Shown here piece by piece: positions 28,397 to 37,556 of a stretch of 64,000 nucleotides of DNA. Within the stretch, counting starts at the first letter, position 1. The number at the start of each line of letters is the position of its first letter. Source of the DNA: Nocardia bovistercoris (GTDB lineage: Bacteria; Actinomycetota; Actinomycetes; Mycobacteriales; Mycobacteriaceae); assembly GCF_015674855.1 (NCBI RefSeq), contig NZ_JADMLG010000001.1, positions 549,995 to 613,994 on the forward strand, written 5' to 3'. The translations under genes and the position numbers were made by a program. The notes under the pieces are model-generated. The model made no database searches, was not told the DNA's origin, and was given only the letters and a program-made list of their open reading frames with translations.

Positions 28397-29362
28397 TCAA
28401 TCCAGGCTGTGATCAGCAGGCTCGCCTTCGAAGTTATCCAGATCAGCTTGTGCCAGTTCGGCTTTCACCACAGTGAACGCGACGCTCTGACCGTAGCCGC
28501 GTCGCGCGAGCATACCGACCAAGCGGCGCATCGCCTTGTCGCGATCCAGATCGCGGGGCATGGTGCGGAGTTTGCGGCGCACGAGGTCGGTGGCGCGCGC
28601 CGTCTCGTCCTCGGCGGTGATGGCGGCGAGGGCGGGGGCGGCGTCGGACTGGGCGACCCCCTTGTCGCGCAGTTCGCGGGCGAGTGCCTGCCTGCCCTTG
28701 CCGGAGTAGGTGTGGCGGGAGTGCACCCACTGTTCGGCGAAGGCCGCGTCATCGATGAGTCCGACCTCGGCGAGATGGCCGAGCGCGCGATCGGCGACCT
28801 CCGCCGTGAACCCCTTCGCGATCAGCCGTCCGCCTAGTTCGGCGCGGCTGCGGGCGCGGACGGCGAGCAGGCGCAGACCTGCTTCCTTGGCCTGCTCGAC
28901 CGTCCCGCCCCGCGGGGTGCGCTCGGCACCGCGCCCGGATCCGGCCGCCACCGGATCCACCCCTCGACCTGTCGTATCTCCGTCGGCCGGAACAACGCCG
29001 GACAAGCCGTCGCCGGACGAGCCATCGTCGGTCGGGCCGTCATCGATCAGGCCGTTGCCTGCGGCCGAGGGGACGTCATCGAATTCGCGGGCGGATTCCT
29101 CCCGCCGCCTGCGACCGTGCGCACCGCGCGCCCGCGGTGTGGCCCCGGCCGAGCGCGCCCGCAGCGGATCGGGCGCGCTCGACCGGGTACCGGGGAAGTC
29201 CGTATCGGCCGAACCACCTTCGACCGACCGGACCGGCCTGGTTCCCCCGCGCCGCGCGGGCGGGGCGGGGGCGGGAATATCGACGCCGAGTTCGGTCAGA
29301 CGCCGCCGCATGTCCGAAACCGGGTCGGTGCCCACATCGGGGCGCGAGGACGCCGTGCTCAT
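28397..29362 (-). CDS. recX: Regulatory protein RecX with long N-terminal extension
   Basis: RecX binds RecA filaments and limits recombination. The RecX domain occupies about residues 155-315, with recognisable blocks EAGLRLLAVRARSRAELGGR, DDAAFAEQWVHSRHTYSGKG and ELRDKGVAQS. Bacterial RecX proteins are usually about 150-200 residues. This one has 321 because of an N-terminal extension of about 150 residues rich in Gly, Asp, Ser, Arg and Pro, probably disordered. The gene follows recA after 11 bp on the same strand, so the two are co-transcribed under SOS control. Confidence 0.92.
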   Translation of the reverse strand: MSTASSRPDVGTDPVSDMRRRLTELGVDIPAPAPPARRGGTRPVRSVEGGSADTDFPGTRSSAPDPLRARSAGATPRARGAHGRRRREESAREFDDVPSAAGNGLIDDGPTDDGSSGDGLSGVVPADGDTTGRGVDPVAAGSGRGAERTPRGGTVEQAKEAGLRLLAVRARSRAELGGRLIAKGFTAEVADRALGHLAEVGLIDDAAFAEQWVHSRHTYSGKGRQALARELRDKGVAQSDAAPALAAITAEDETARATDLVRRKLRTMPRDLDRDKAMRRLVGMLARRGYGQSVAFTVVKAELAQADLDNFEGEPADHSLD

Positions 29363-29373
29363 GCCGGGCCGAC

Positions 29374-30414
29374 TCAGAAGTCCGCGGGAGCCTCGGCGGC
29401 GTCGGCGGTGACATCGGCGCCGATACCGAGCTTCTCCTTGATCTTCTTCTCGATCTCGTCGCGGACATCGGTGTTGTCGAGCAGGAATTTGCGGGCGTTC
29501 TCCTTGCCCTGACCGAGCTGATCGCCCTCGTAGGTGTACCAGGAGCCGGACTTGCGGATGAAGCCGTGCTCGACGCCCATATCGATGAGCGAACCCTCCT
29601 TGGAGATGCCGTGGCCGTAGAGGATGTCGAATTCGGCCTGCTTGAACGGCGGGGACACCTTGTTCTTCACGACCTTCACGCGGGTGCGGTTGCCCACCGC
29701 GTCGGTGCCGTCCTTGAGGGTTTCGATGCGGCGCACGTCCAAGCGCACCGAGGCGTAGAACTTCAGCGCCTTACCGCCGGTGGTGGTCTCCGGGGAGCCG
29801 AACATGACGCCGATCTTCTCGCGCAGCTGGTTGATGAAGATGGCGGTGGTGCCGGAGTTGTTGAGGGCGCTGGTCATCTTGCGCAGCGCCTGACTCATCA
29901 GGCGGGCCTGGAGGCCGACGTGGCTGTCGCCCATCTCGCCCTCGATCTCGGCGCGCGGCACGAGCGCGGCGACGGAGTCGATGACGATGATGTCGATGGC
30001 GCCGGAGCGCACGAGCATGTCCGCGATCTCGAGGGCCTGCTCACCGGTATCGGGCTGGGAGACGAGCAGCGCGTCGGTGTCGACGCCGAGTTTGCGCGCG
30101 TAATCGGGATCGAGGGCGTGCTCGGCGTCGATGAAGGCGGCGACACCGCCCGCGGCCTGCGCGTTGGCGACCGCGTGCAGGGCGACGGTGGTCTTACCCG
30201 AGGATTCCGGGCCGTAGATCTCCACGATGCGCCCGCGCGGCAGGCCGCCGATGCCGAGTGCGACGTCAAGGGCGATGGAACCGGTCGGGATCACCGAGAT
30301 GGGCTGGCGGGCTTCCTCGCCGAGGCGCATCACGGCGCCCTTGCCGAAGCTCTTCTCGACCTGGGCCAGCGCCAGTTCGAGCGCCTTGTCACGGTCGTAC
30401 GCCTGTGGTGCCAT
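29374..30414 (-). CDS. recA: Recombinase RecA
   Basis: RecA catalyses homologous strand exchange and triggers LexA self-cleavage. Walker A is GPESSGKTT, Walker B is [19 protein letters not shown], and the MSQALRK and L2-region segments ([22 protein letters not shown]) are intact. The 346-residue length shows there is no intein, unlike M. tuberculosis recA. The frame continues upstream of the ATG across the SOS box; this ATG ([20 protein letters not shown]) matches the family start and follows AAGGGG and AAGGA. It is transcribed with recX. Confidence 0.98.
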   Translation of the reverse strand: MAPQAYDRDKALELALAQVEKSFGKGAVMRLGEEARQPISVIPTGSIALDVALGIGGLPRGRIVEIYGPESSGKTTVALHAVANAQAAGGVAAFIDAEHALDPDYARKLGVDTDALLVSQPDTGEQALEIADMLVRSGAIDIIVIDSVAALVPRAEIEGEMGDSHVGLQARLMSQALRKMTSALNNSGTTAIFINQLREKIGVMFGSPETTTGGKALKFYASVRLDVRRIETLKDGTDAVGNRTRVKVVKNKVSPPFKQAEFDILYGHGISKEGSLIDMGVEHGFIRKSGSWYTYEGDQLGQGKENARKFLLDNTDVRDEIEKKIKEKLGIGADVTADAAEAPADF

Positions 30415-30507
30415 GTCCTTGATCCCCTTTTCCGCCGGGTGAAGCTCGTTCTCTGGTTGGCGCCCACGGTAGAGGGCGGCACCGACAAGTTCCGGCGCCA
30501 AGCTTAA

Positions 30508-30523
30508 ACGAACAGGTGTTCGA
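30508..30523. promoter_or_regulatory. LexA-binding SOS box upstream of recA
   Basis: ACGAACAGGTGTTCGA matches the SOS consensus except for its first base. It lies 94 bp upstream of the recA start codon and resembles the boxes at lexA and the ChiZ-like gene, linking the three in one regulon. Confidence 0.85.
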
Positions 30524-30695
30524 GTCAAGCGACGCGCCCGGACCGAAGTCGGACATTTGCGCGTCCCGCACATTCGCCCCGGTCACGACCACCGTCCGGA
30601 CCCGCGTGATTCCGTGCGATTCGACCGAGAACCCCGGCGAGAGGCGCCCCATCGGGCAGCAAGCTCAAACAGTCGGGCGCACAGAACCGGCGCAC

Positions 30696-31928
30696 TCAGA
30701 ACAGTTCGTCCAACAGTCGGTAGTAGGCCGACCGCTCGTGATCGGGGTCGATCGGGCCGTACGCCTCGAAGAAGGCCGCCACCGCCCGCTCGCCACCGCC
30801 ACCGCCACCGCGCAGATCGCGTTCGGCCAGGGCCAGATCCCGGTAGCGATCGGCCACCCCGAGCCCGCCCACATCGAGCACGATGCCGCCCTCGAGCACA
30901 TTCGCGGGCGTCAGGTCACCGTGGGTGACCACGAAATCGGATTCCTCCGGTCGGGTGTCGAGAAGTCGGCGCAGCATCTCCTCCGGTGCGCGCCCGGCGT
31001 TCTCCTCGTCGAAGTCGGCGGTGTCGACCAGACCTTCGAGCACCCGTCTGCGCGCCCGCGCGAGACTCGCGTCGAGACCTCCGTCGAACGGGCACCGCGC
31101 GATCGGCAGGTCGTGCAGCCGCCGGGCCGCCGCACCGAGCGCCGCGCCGACCGACACGCCGTCGTCCGCCACCGTCGCCAGACTCCGCGCGCCCGCGTCG
31201 ACCAGGACAAGCACATCCCCTTCGAAGACCGCGATCTCCGGCACCCGCACACCGTGTTCGGCCAGCCAGCGCAGCCGGTCGTACTCCGCGGCGGCGCCCG
31301 GACCCCGCTTCATCCAGTAGGCGCCGCCGACCGAGACCACGCCGCCGCTCATCCCCTCGTGCCGATCCGAACAGACCGGTGCGGCGCCGAGCAGGGCCGT
31401 GACCGCGGGCGGCAGCGGGATCGGCGACTGTTCGATGGTTTCCAGTGCCGTCCGCGTCGACTCGATCAACTCGGGGTCACCCTCGGCGACCCGCAGCCGC
31501 AGCGCTTCCCCCAGCGTCTCGCGCGCCGCGTCCGGATCGCCCTGTTCGGCCAGCGCCTTGCCCAGATGCTGGACGGCGAAGGACAGCGCGTCGGGCGCGA
31601 CGGCGCGCGCCGCGTCCACCGCCCGGCGATACAGCAGGGTCGCGGTGGCGAACTCGCCCCGATACTGGTAGACATCGCCGAGATTGATCCAGACCGTGAG
31701 GCGACGGCCGTCGGTGTCGGCGAGTTCCAGCGCCCGGTCCAGGTGATCAAGCGCGTCTTCGTACCGGCCGAGCAGCATGGCATCGATGCCGGTCTGGCGA
31801 TGGCCGACGAAGTCCTCGGGCCGGGCGGCGGCGAACCGCGCGGCCAACACCTCGGGATCGACCGGGATCATCCACTGCCGTTCGTCGAAACGATCCGGCG
31901 GCGCGACGTCCTGCTCGGCACCCGTCAC
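30696..31928 (-). CDS. TPR-domain / aminoglycoside 3'-phosphotransferase-like fusion
   Basis: A 410-residue protein with two parts. Residues about 30-165 are TPR-like helical repeats (DALDHLDRALELADTDG, WINLGDVYQYRGEFATATLL, LGKALAEQGDPDAARETLGE). Residues about 175-410 resemble an APH(3')-type kinase. GMSGGVV is the Gly-rich loop, YWMKRG supplies the ATP-binding Lys, HGDLTPANV has the catalytic Asp and the Asn, and LDVGGLGVADRYRDLAL has the metal-binding Asp. The C-terminus YYRLLDELF is typical of APH(3'). All key kinase residues are present. Substrate is unknown; an antibiotic or a cellular metabolite are both possible. GTG overlaps the DUF3046 stop codon (GTGA). Confidence 0.85.
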   Translation of the reverse strand: MTGAEQDVAPPDRFDERQWMIPVDPEVLAARFAAARPEDFVGHRQTGIDAMLLGRYEDALDHLDRALELADTDGRRLTVWINLGDVYQYRGEFATATLLYRRAVDAARAVAPDALSFAVQHLGKALAEQGDPDAARETLGEALRLRVAEGDPELIESTRTALETIEQSPIPLPPAVTALLGAAPVCSDRHEGMSGGVVSVGGAYWMKRGPGAAAEYDRLRWLAEHGVRVPEIAVFEGDVLVLVDAGARSLATVADDGVSVGAALGAAARRLHDLPIARCPFDGGLDASLARARRRVLEGLVDTADFDEENAGRAPEEMLRRLLDTRPEESDFVVTHGDLTPANVLEGGIVLDVGGLGVADRYRDLALAERDLRGGGGGGERAVAAFFEAYGPIDPDHERSAYYRLLDELF

Positions 31929-32119
31929 CAGCGCACCCTCGGCACGTCGAACTCGGCGCACAGCGCCCGCCACACATCCCGCGGATCGGTGCCTGCCTCG
32001 ATCGCATCGGCCCCGGTACGACCCCCCAACGAGAGGATCACGTGATCGCTCAGCAGGGCGTCGCCGCGCGCCACCCCGAACTCGGTATGCAACAGTTCCT
32101 GGAACTCAGTCAACCGCAC
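31925..32119 (-). CDS. DUF3046 protein (Rv2738c family)
   Basis: A 64-residue soluble protein conserved next to recA-recX in Mycobacteriales. It starts at GTG with VRLTEFQELLHTEFG and ends with DPRDVWRALCAEFDVPRVRW, close to mycobacterial Rv2738c. The open frame upstream of this GTG is repetitive and not conserved. Function is unknown. It is translationally coupled to the TPR/APH-like gene. Confidence 0.88.
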   Translation of the reverse strand: MRLTEFQELLHTEFGVARGDALLSDHVILSLGGRTGADAIEAGTDPRDVWRALCAEFDVPRVRW

Positions 32120-32131
32120 CGTATTCAAGAT

Positions 32132-32291
32132 ACTCGCGTGCACTGCCACACCCACGTGCCCTGCCACACCGACGAGCGCAGCCGCGTTCGCGTGTCCCAC
32201 CGCGCCCGAGCGCCCCGCGCGCGCTGTCACGCCACGTGCACTGCCACTCGCGAGCGCTGCCGTGTACTCGCACGCTGTCATGCCTGCGAGT
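32132..32291. repeat. Degenerate short repeats between glycosyltransferase and DUF3046 genes
   Basis: The motif CGTGCACTGCCAC recurs three times with small changes (about 32137, 32155 and 32235), the first two as an 18-bp tandem. CGTG/CACG words are frequent throughout. ACTCGCA (32266-32272) and TGCGAGT (32285-32291) could form a small hairpin. No gene is supported in this roughly 200-bp spacer. Confidence 0.55.
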
Positions 32292-32318
32292 GCTGTGGGC
32301 GTGCGGCGCCGTCCTGCT

Positions 32319-33482
32319 CTATCGCGGACCGGTCATGGTGAGCGCGTCGTGGCACAGTTCCACCGGGTCGCGGACCTCCGCGGCGCTCATCGACGCCTCC
32401 TCCGCGGCCGCGGTGAAACGCGGATGGTCGAGTATCCGGCGCACCGCGTCGCGCACGGCGTCCGCCGACAGCGGTCGGACCAGCAGCGAACCGCCTTGGC
32501 GGGCGGCGCGATTGGCCAGCTCCCACTGGTCGCCGCCACCGGGAACGGTGACTACCGGCACCGCGGCCAGCAGTGATTTCGCCAGCAGGCCGTGACCGCC
32601 GCCGCCGACGGTGACGGCCGTGTGGGTGAGCAACTCGTCCTGTCGACCGAGTCCCGCGGTGGCCCACGACGGCAGCTCCAAGGGCGGGGTGTCGAGCATG
32701 GAGATCGCGACCCGCACGCCGAGCCCGTCCATGGCTTCGAGCACCGTCTCGACCATGCCCGCCACACCGGTGTGCGCGGTCGAGGGGGCGACCATGACCA
32801 GCGGTCCGTCCCCTGGCGGCGGCGCGAGAATCCGGTCCGTCGGCTCCCACAGCAGCGGACCGACCAGGTGGGCGGTGTCGGGCCAGTCCGGGCGCGGCAC
32901 CTCGAGTGCGGGCAGGGTCGCGATCAGGCGCAGGATCGGGCCCGGATCGACGGCGGGCAGGCCGACGCCCTGCCTGGCCTGCTCCCGTTGCTGTTGCCCG
33001 CTGCGAATGGCGCGGGCCGTCATGGCGCGCAGCACGCTGTCGCGGATCCGGCCGCGCACCCCCTCCCCCGCGGCGAGCCCGCTCCCGATGGGCGGCAGCG
33101 CCTTCGAGGGCAGATACAGCGGATGCGGGGACAATTCGACCCACGGCACCCCGAGCCGTTCGGCCGCCATGCCGCCGCCCGCGGTGAGCACATCCGAGAC
33201 CACGAGCTCCGGGAGCATGGCGCTCAGATCCGGCAGGATCTCGGTGGAGATGTAGGCGGCGCGTTCGTGGATACGGCGACCCGCGTCGGCGTCGTCGTCC
33301 TCCGCACGCGGCGCCAGGCCCTTGAGCCGCCGCACCGCGATACCGGCCTGTTTCGCGGCGTCGAACCATCGCGGTCCGGTGAACAGCACGGGTTCGTCCC
33401 CGGCGGCCGCGAATCGCTCACACAGCGCCAACGCCGGAAACGCATGGCCGGGATCGGGCCCGGCGACAACGGCTACACGCAT
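32319..33482 (-). CDS. Family 1-type glycosyltransferase (Rv2739c family)
   Basis: A 387-residue GT-B fold glycosyltransferase resembling UDP-glycosyltransferases. The N-terminal acceptor domain begins MRVAVVAGPDPGHAFPALAL. The C-terminal nucleotide-sugar domain holds HTAVTVGGGGHGLLAKSLL and VPGGGDQWELANRAARQGGS, which correspond to the donor-binding signature. The acceptor is unknown. It sits two genes from recA, as in mycobacteria. The ATG used gives the typical Rossmann N-terminus; a short upstream extension is unlikely. Confidence 0.85.
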   Translation of the reverse strand: MRVAVVAGPDPGHAFPALALCERFAAAGDEPVLFTGPRWFDAAKQAGIAVRRLKGLAPRAEDDDADAGRRIHERAAYISTEILPDLSAMLPELVVSDVLTAGGGMAAERLGVPWVELSPHPLYLPSKALPPIGSGLAAGEGVRGRIRDSVLRAMTARAIRSGQQQREQARQGVGLPAVDPGPILRLIATLPALEVPRPDWPDTAHLVGPLLWEPTDRILAPPPGDGPLVMVAPSTAHTGVAGMVETVLEAMDGLGVRVAISMLDTPPLELPSWATAGLGRQDELLTHTAVTVGGGGHGLLAKSLLAAVPVVTVPGGGDQWELANRAARQGGSLLVRPLSADAVRDAVRRILDHPRFTAAAEEASMSAAEVRDPVELCHDALTMTGPR

Positions 33483-33572
33483 TCGCCCACCCTGCCACAC
33501 GGCACGAGCGATCCCGTGCGGCCCGTCGGGCTCGCGCCGCCGTGGTCACGACGCACCGCGCGGGGGCCGCGC

Positions 33573-34292
33573 TCAGCCTCCGAAGTGGTACAGCTCGAAA
33601 CCGACAGCGCGTTCGGCGGGGAAACCCGGCTTGGGGCCGGTGGTCATGTCGATGATCGCGCGCACCTGCGATTCCACCGGTTCGTCGCTCAGCGCCTCGA
33701 GGTAGCGCCGGTGCTCGGCGAGGGACGCGACGGCCGCTTCGACCGTGTCGGCCACATCCACCGCGTGGGTGGCGGCGGGGCCCGCGACCGCGGCGTAGCG
33801 CGCCGACCACGGTTCCAGTTCGGCCAGTTCGGGAAAGATCCACTCGTTGCCCGCGTCGGAGACGGCGTCGAGGCCCGCACGCCCGACCGCGCGGTGGTCG
33901 GCGCTGTTGACGAAGCCGGGCGCCCAGGTGTCGCCGAAGTTGAACAGCAGCACCATTTCCGGGCGATGGCGGCGGATCGCGGCCGCGAGATCGCGGCGCA
34001 GGTCCAGATCCTCGCGCACCCGCCCGTCGGGATGGCCGAGGAATTCCACCTCGGTCACGCCGACCACGGCGGCCGAGGCGATCTCCTCGGCCTCCCGCAG
34101 CGGACCCGCCTGCGCGGGCGGCATGCCCGCGATCCCGGCCTCACCGCTGGTGACCAGGACGTAGCGGATGTCCTTGCCCATGCGCGTCCAGCGCGCGACC
34201 GCGGCGGCCGCACCGTATTCGATGTCGTCGGGGTGCGCGACGATGACAAGGCCGCGCTGCCAATCCTCGGGTAACTGCTCCACGACGCTCAT
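33573..34292 (-). CDS. PIG-L family zinc deacetylase
   Basis: A LmbE/PIG-L type N-deacetylase, 239 residues. The zinc motif is IVAHPDDIEYG near residue 20, and the third ligand is probably the His in SADHRAVGRAGLDA. SGEAGIAGMPPAQAGPLREAE is the conserved active-site neighbour. Family members deacetylate N-acetylglucosaminyl compounds, such as mycothiol or glycolipid precursors; which applies here is unknown. It is a neighbour of, but not coupled to, the glycosyltransferase gene. Confidence 0.9.
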   Translation of the reverse strand: MSVVEQLPEDWQRGLVIVAHPDDIEYGAAAAVARWTRMGKDIRYVLVTSGEAGIAGMPPAQAGPLREAEEIASAAVVGVTEVEFLGHPDGRVREDLDLRRDLAAAIRRHRPEMVLLFNFGDTWAPGFVNSADHRAVGRAGLDAVSDAGNEWIFPELAELEPWSARYAAVAGPAATHAVDVADTVEAAVASLAEHRRYLEALSDEPVESQVRAIIDMTTGPKPGFPAERAVGFELYHFGG

Positions 34293-34369
34293 TCAAGCAG
34301 GTCGGGCGGACCGGACGGGCCATCTCCCGCAGCGCGCCGACATCCGTTGGCGCCCGGCGGAATTCGACG

Positions 34370-34543
34370 TCACAGCTTGCCGACACTGGAGTTGTTCGAC
34401 CCCGAGACCGCCTTGTAGAGCAGATACAGGCCGAAGATGACGGCGCTGATCATCAGGATCGGGAACAACCCTTTGATGAGCGCGCCGACGACGGCGAGCA
34501 CGATCCACACCAGTACGACGACACCGATGATCTTCCACAGCAT
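34370..34543 (-). CDS. 57-residue two-helix membrane protein
   Basis: A small gene with a near-perfect Shine-Dalgarno (AGGAGG) before its ATG. The protein begins MLWKIIGVVVLVWIVLAVVG, followed by a short loop (ALIKGLFP), a second hydrophobic segment (ILMISAVIFGLYLLY) and a polar tail ending VGKL. It is probably an inner-membrane hairpin. No family or function is recognised. It is upstream of the PIG-L gene on the same strand (about 77 bp gap). Confidence 0.8.
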   Translation of the reverse strand: MLWKIIGVVVLVWIVLAVVGALIKGLFPILMISAVIFGLYLLYKAVSGSNNSSVGKL

Positions 34544-35475
34544 GTGATCCTCCTGAAGTCCGCGGCGAATCGCCCTCCGGCGACCCGACCTCTCCCATGC
34601 TGACAGTGCCGTCCCCGGAAATCAGCAGCTCAGCCGCGATATCCGGGTACAAATCAGGGTTGTCCCCGACCCGTGGCCGACACCGCGCGACGGTCAAAGG
34701 CCCTTGACCGACCCCCACGGGCGGTTACCGAACGGTAGCGGTACGTTCACCAGCGATATGCCGACCCCTTCGAGACCTTGTCGGACACCGAATTCGATCA
34801 ATTCTCGGAAACCAGTGCTCCAAAACCGTTGGAACTGCCAGGATGTTGATCGGCGGTCATGGTCTTCGTCCGTCGAGTCGTTGATTCAGCACTGTTTCGA
34901 CTACTTCAGGAATCCTTGTGAGAGATCCGCAGCACACCGCGGCACGGTGTGCGGGGCGATACCGCGAGACCCGGTCGACACGAAATCCGACCGGTCCGCG
35001 CGCGGCGATTCTCCCCCGCACGACCCCGCCGCTGCACTACGCACACCTATTACCCTGCGCCGGTGGCAGTACCGGCGGCCCCGCGTGATCGTTCGACACA
35101 CCGCCACCGGCGCGCCGTGACCGACACACCACGCCTTGCCCGACCCGAGTGAGCGCTCGCCGACGGCACTTACGCGACATCCGCACGCTGCCATCGCTTT
35201 CCGCGATGCGGATTCGCCCCCTCCCATTCCGGAGCACCGCTTACGACGCGTCGGAGATACGCGGACCGGTATCAACGACGGGCGGCAATTACGTCTCTAT
35301 CGCCGCTCTGCCTGAAATTTGCTCAGGCGTCACCCATTGTTCGAGCACAGCGTTATCGAGTGCTACTACGAGCACTTTCCAAGGCGCTGGGATACCAAGC
35401 GCACAGGCTTTCGAGCGATCGCCGAGTGCCGCCGCGAAATTTCGCCACGCCCCGAACCGGCACGCGCGCAGCGAC
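34544..35475. other. Gene-poor 930-bp region
   Basis: Several open frames of 60-140 codons occur on both strands, but none has a ribosome binding site, a protein-like sequence or codon use like its neighbours. Parts (about 34770-34920 and 35280-35420) are visibly lower in GC than the flanks. This could be decayed foreign or ancestral coding DNA. No RNA gene or strong hairpin was seen. Confidence 0.5.
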
Positions 35476-36351
35476 TCAGTTCGAGAAGCCGGGCGGCTCG
35501 ACGGTGCTGATGACGGGCCGATCGGCGATCTCGGCGAGGGCTTGAGCCCACCCGTCGAGACGATCGGCGGCATGGCGTAGATCGGCGACGATCCCCTCGA
35601 ACCGATACGCGACCACGGTCTGCTCGGGAACCGCGAGAATATTGCTCGCCGCGGTGACCAATTGCTCGTATTCCCCGATGCCCGCGTGCAAACGGTCCAT
35701 AGCGAAACGCATATTGCCCGCGATGGCCTCGGCCGCGGGAGAATTACCCTGGCCGACAACACTTGTCGCGCGTTCCATCTGGACCACGTCGGCGGCCAGC
35801 GCGTGCAGCGCCGCCGCACCGGAATTCGCGGTCTCGATCATTTCGGCGAGTTCGTCACGCGGGAGCCGGTTCGAGGCGCCGAGATGGGTGACCAGACCGT
35901 GCAACACCCGTTCCGCGCGCACCAGACGGGCGACGGGGGCGCGGGCGATCGACCGCATCGGCGGCTGTCGCCGCGGCACGAAAGCGGCCTGCGGCAACGG
36001 TTTACCGCGCAGGCGCAGATAGCGTCTCGCGCTGAGCGCGGTGCCGGTGACCAGCGCGACCGCGCCGCCGCCGAGTATCACCACCGCCCAGGCGGGCGCC
36101 GAGATCACCACGAGCCCAACGGCTCCGGCGGTGGTCAGCCCGGAGACGGTGCCGAGCTGGAAACTGCGGCGGCGCGCCCGGCGGCGCCTGCGCAGTTCAC
36201 GTTCGCGCGGATCGGCCCAGCGCCGTACCGCGCCGAGCGCGTGTTCGCCGACATCGCGCAAGGTCTCCATACCGCCGCTCGGAATGCCACCGCTCGCGCC
36301 GAGCGGATCCGGATACGGCACGGGAGTCCCCGGTGTTGTTCGCCGACTCAT
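35476..36351 (-). CDS. pspM: Phage shock membrane protein PspM-like
   Basis: A 291-residue membrane protein downstream of pspA. An N-terminal basic segment ([19 protein letters not shown]) precedes two close hydrophobic segments (about residues 70-110) and a long soluble helical domain. The position clgR-pspA-this gene matches M. tuberculosis Rv2743c (PspM), the membrane partner that with PspA and ClgR protects the envelope. Assignment rests on synteny and topology. The ATG used follows a longer open frame that overlaps the intergenic region. No PspN counterpart is seen downstream. Confidence 0.75.
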   Translation of the reverse strand: MSRRTTPGTPVPYPDPLGASGGIPSGGMETLRDVGEHALGAVRRWADPRERELRRRRRARRRSFQLGTVSGLTTAGAVGLVVISAPAWAVVILGGGAVALVTGTALSARRYLRLRGKPLPQAAFVPRRQPPMRSIARAPVARLVRAERVLHGLVTHLGASNRLPRDELAEMIETANSGAAALHALAADVVQMERATSVVGQGNSPAAEAIAGNMRFAMDRLHAGIGEYEQLVTAASNILAVPEQTVVAYRFEGIVADLRHAADRLDGWAQALAEIADRPVISTVEPPGFSN

Positions 36352-36547
36352 CCGCACACCCCGCTCAAACCCGCCGAACGCGCACCGCTCGGAATTCGCT
36401 CGATCATGACCGCACCTCACTCGGTTCCATCATGACCGATTTTTCGCGACACGGCCGCGAGCGCGGCGAGACCGGACGGACGGCGCGCCGGTGCGCGCGT
36501 ATACGCACCGCACCCTGTTCACCGAACCGTCCTCCATCTCCGGGCCG

Positions 36548-37381
36548 CTACTGCTGAGCGGCCTGCCCCTTGTTCATCTGCGGCTGCGCCGGATTGGCTT
36601 GCGGCTGCGTGGGATTGATCGCCGACTGCCCCGCCGCACCGCCCGCGGGCAGCGCGTCGCCGCGCATGGAGGCGCGGATCTGCTCCAGTTTGCTGTGGCC
36701 CGCCATCTGGATGCTGGCCTGCTGGACCTCCATCATCCGGCCCTGCACCGAGTTCTGCGCCAATTCGGCGGCGCCGAGCGCGTTGGCGTAGCGACGCTCG
36801 ATCTTCTCGCGCACCGCGTCCAGGCTCGGGGTGGTGCCCGGCGCGGACAGGGTGGAGTCCATCTGCTGCAAGGAGGCCGAGACCTGCTCCTGCATCTTGG
36901 CCTGCTCGAGCTGGCTGAGCAGCTTGGTGCGCTCGGCGACCTTCTGCTGCAGCAGCATGGCGTTCTGTTCGACCGCCTTCTTGGCCTGCGCGGCGGCCTG
37001 CAGCGACTGGTCGTGCAGCACCTTCAGGTCCTCGACCGACTGCTCGGCCGTCACCAGCTGCGCCGCGAACGCCTCGGCCGCGTTGGTGTACTGGATCGCC
37101 TTCTCGGTGTCGCCCGCCGCCGCGGCCTGATCGGCCAGCAGCACCGCCTGACGCGCGTTGGCGTTGAGTTTCTCGACCTCGTCGAGCTGTCGATTCAGCT
37201 TCATCTCCAGCTGGCGCTGGTTGCCGATGACCGACGCGGCCTGCTGCGACAGGGCCTGATGCTGGCGCTGGGCTTCCTCGATAGCCTGCTGAATCTGAAC
37301 CTTCGGATCCGCGTGCTCCTCGATCTTGGAATCGAAGAGGGCCATCATGTACTTCCAGGCCTTGACGAACGGATTAGCCAT
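36548..37381 (-). CDS. pspA: Phage shock protein PspA / ESCRT-III-like
   Basis: PspA coats stressed membranes from the cytoplasmic side. The 277-residue protein begins [20 protein letters not shown] and continues with long heptad-rich helices throughout, typical of PspA/IM30. A Gln/Pro-rich C-terminal tail (about 35 residues, with [13 protein letters not shown]) extends past the core. It sits between clgR and pspM on the same strand. GGAGG lies upstream of the ATG. The roughly 300-bp gap to clgR contains a degenerate repeat array. Confidence 0.93.
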   Translation of the reverse strand: MANPFVKAWKYMMALFDSKIEEHADPKVQIQQAIEEAQRQHQALSQQAASVIGNQRQLEMKLNRQLDEVEKLNANARQAVLLADQAAAAGDTEKAIQYTNAAEAFAAQLVTAEQSVEDLKVLHDQSLQAAAQAKKAVEQNAMLLQQKVAERTKLLSQLEQAKMQEQVSASLQQMDSTLSAPGTTPSLDAVREKIERRYANALGAAELAQNSVQGRMMEVQQASIQMAGHSKLEQIRASMRGDALPAGGAAGQSAINPTQPQANPAQPQMNKGQAAQQ

Positions 37382-37556
37382 CGATTGATCCCGCCTCCAT
37401 CTGATGCACCGCTTCGCGCGGCTCCGGTGCGCGACCGTCACGCGCCGGCTGTGTGCCTATCCTCCACCATGCGGCGCCCGGACCGGACGATCCCGGTCCG
37501 CGCGACCCCTACTAGAGAATCTATCCGCTTTTCGCATCGGACCGCAGCGTTGCCCG

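Noticed and set aside
29374..30414. Intein in RecA, as in M. tuberculosis
   Set aside because: RecA is a continuous 346 residues with no insertion.
34704..35275. Overlapping 138- and 124-codon frames in the gene desert
   Set aside because: No ribosome binding site, atypical composition and no resemblance to known proteins.
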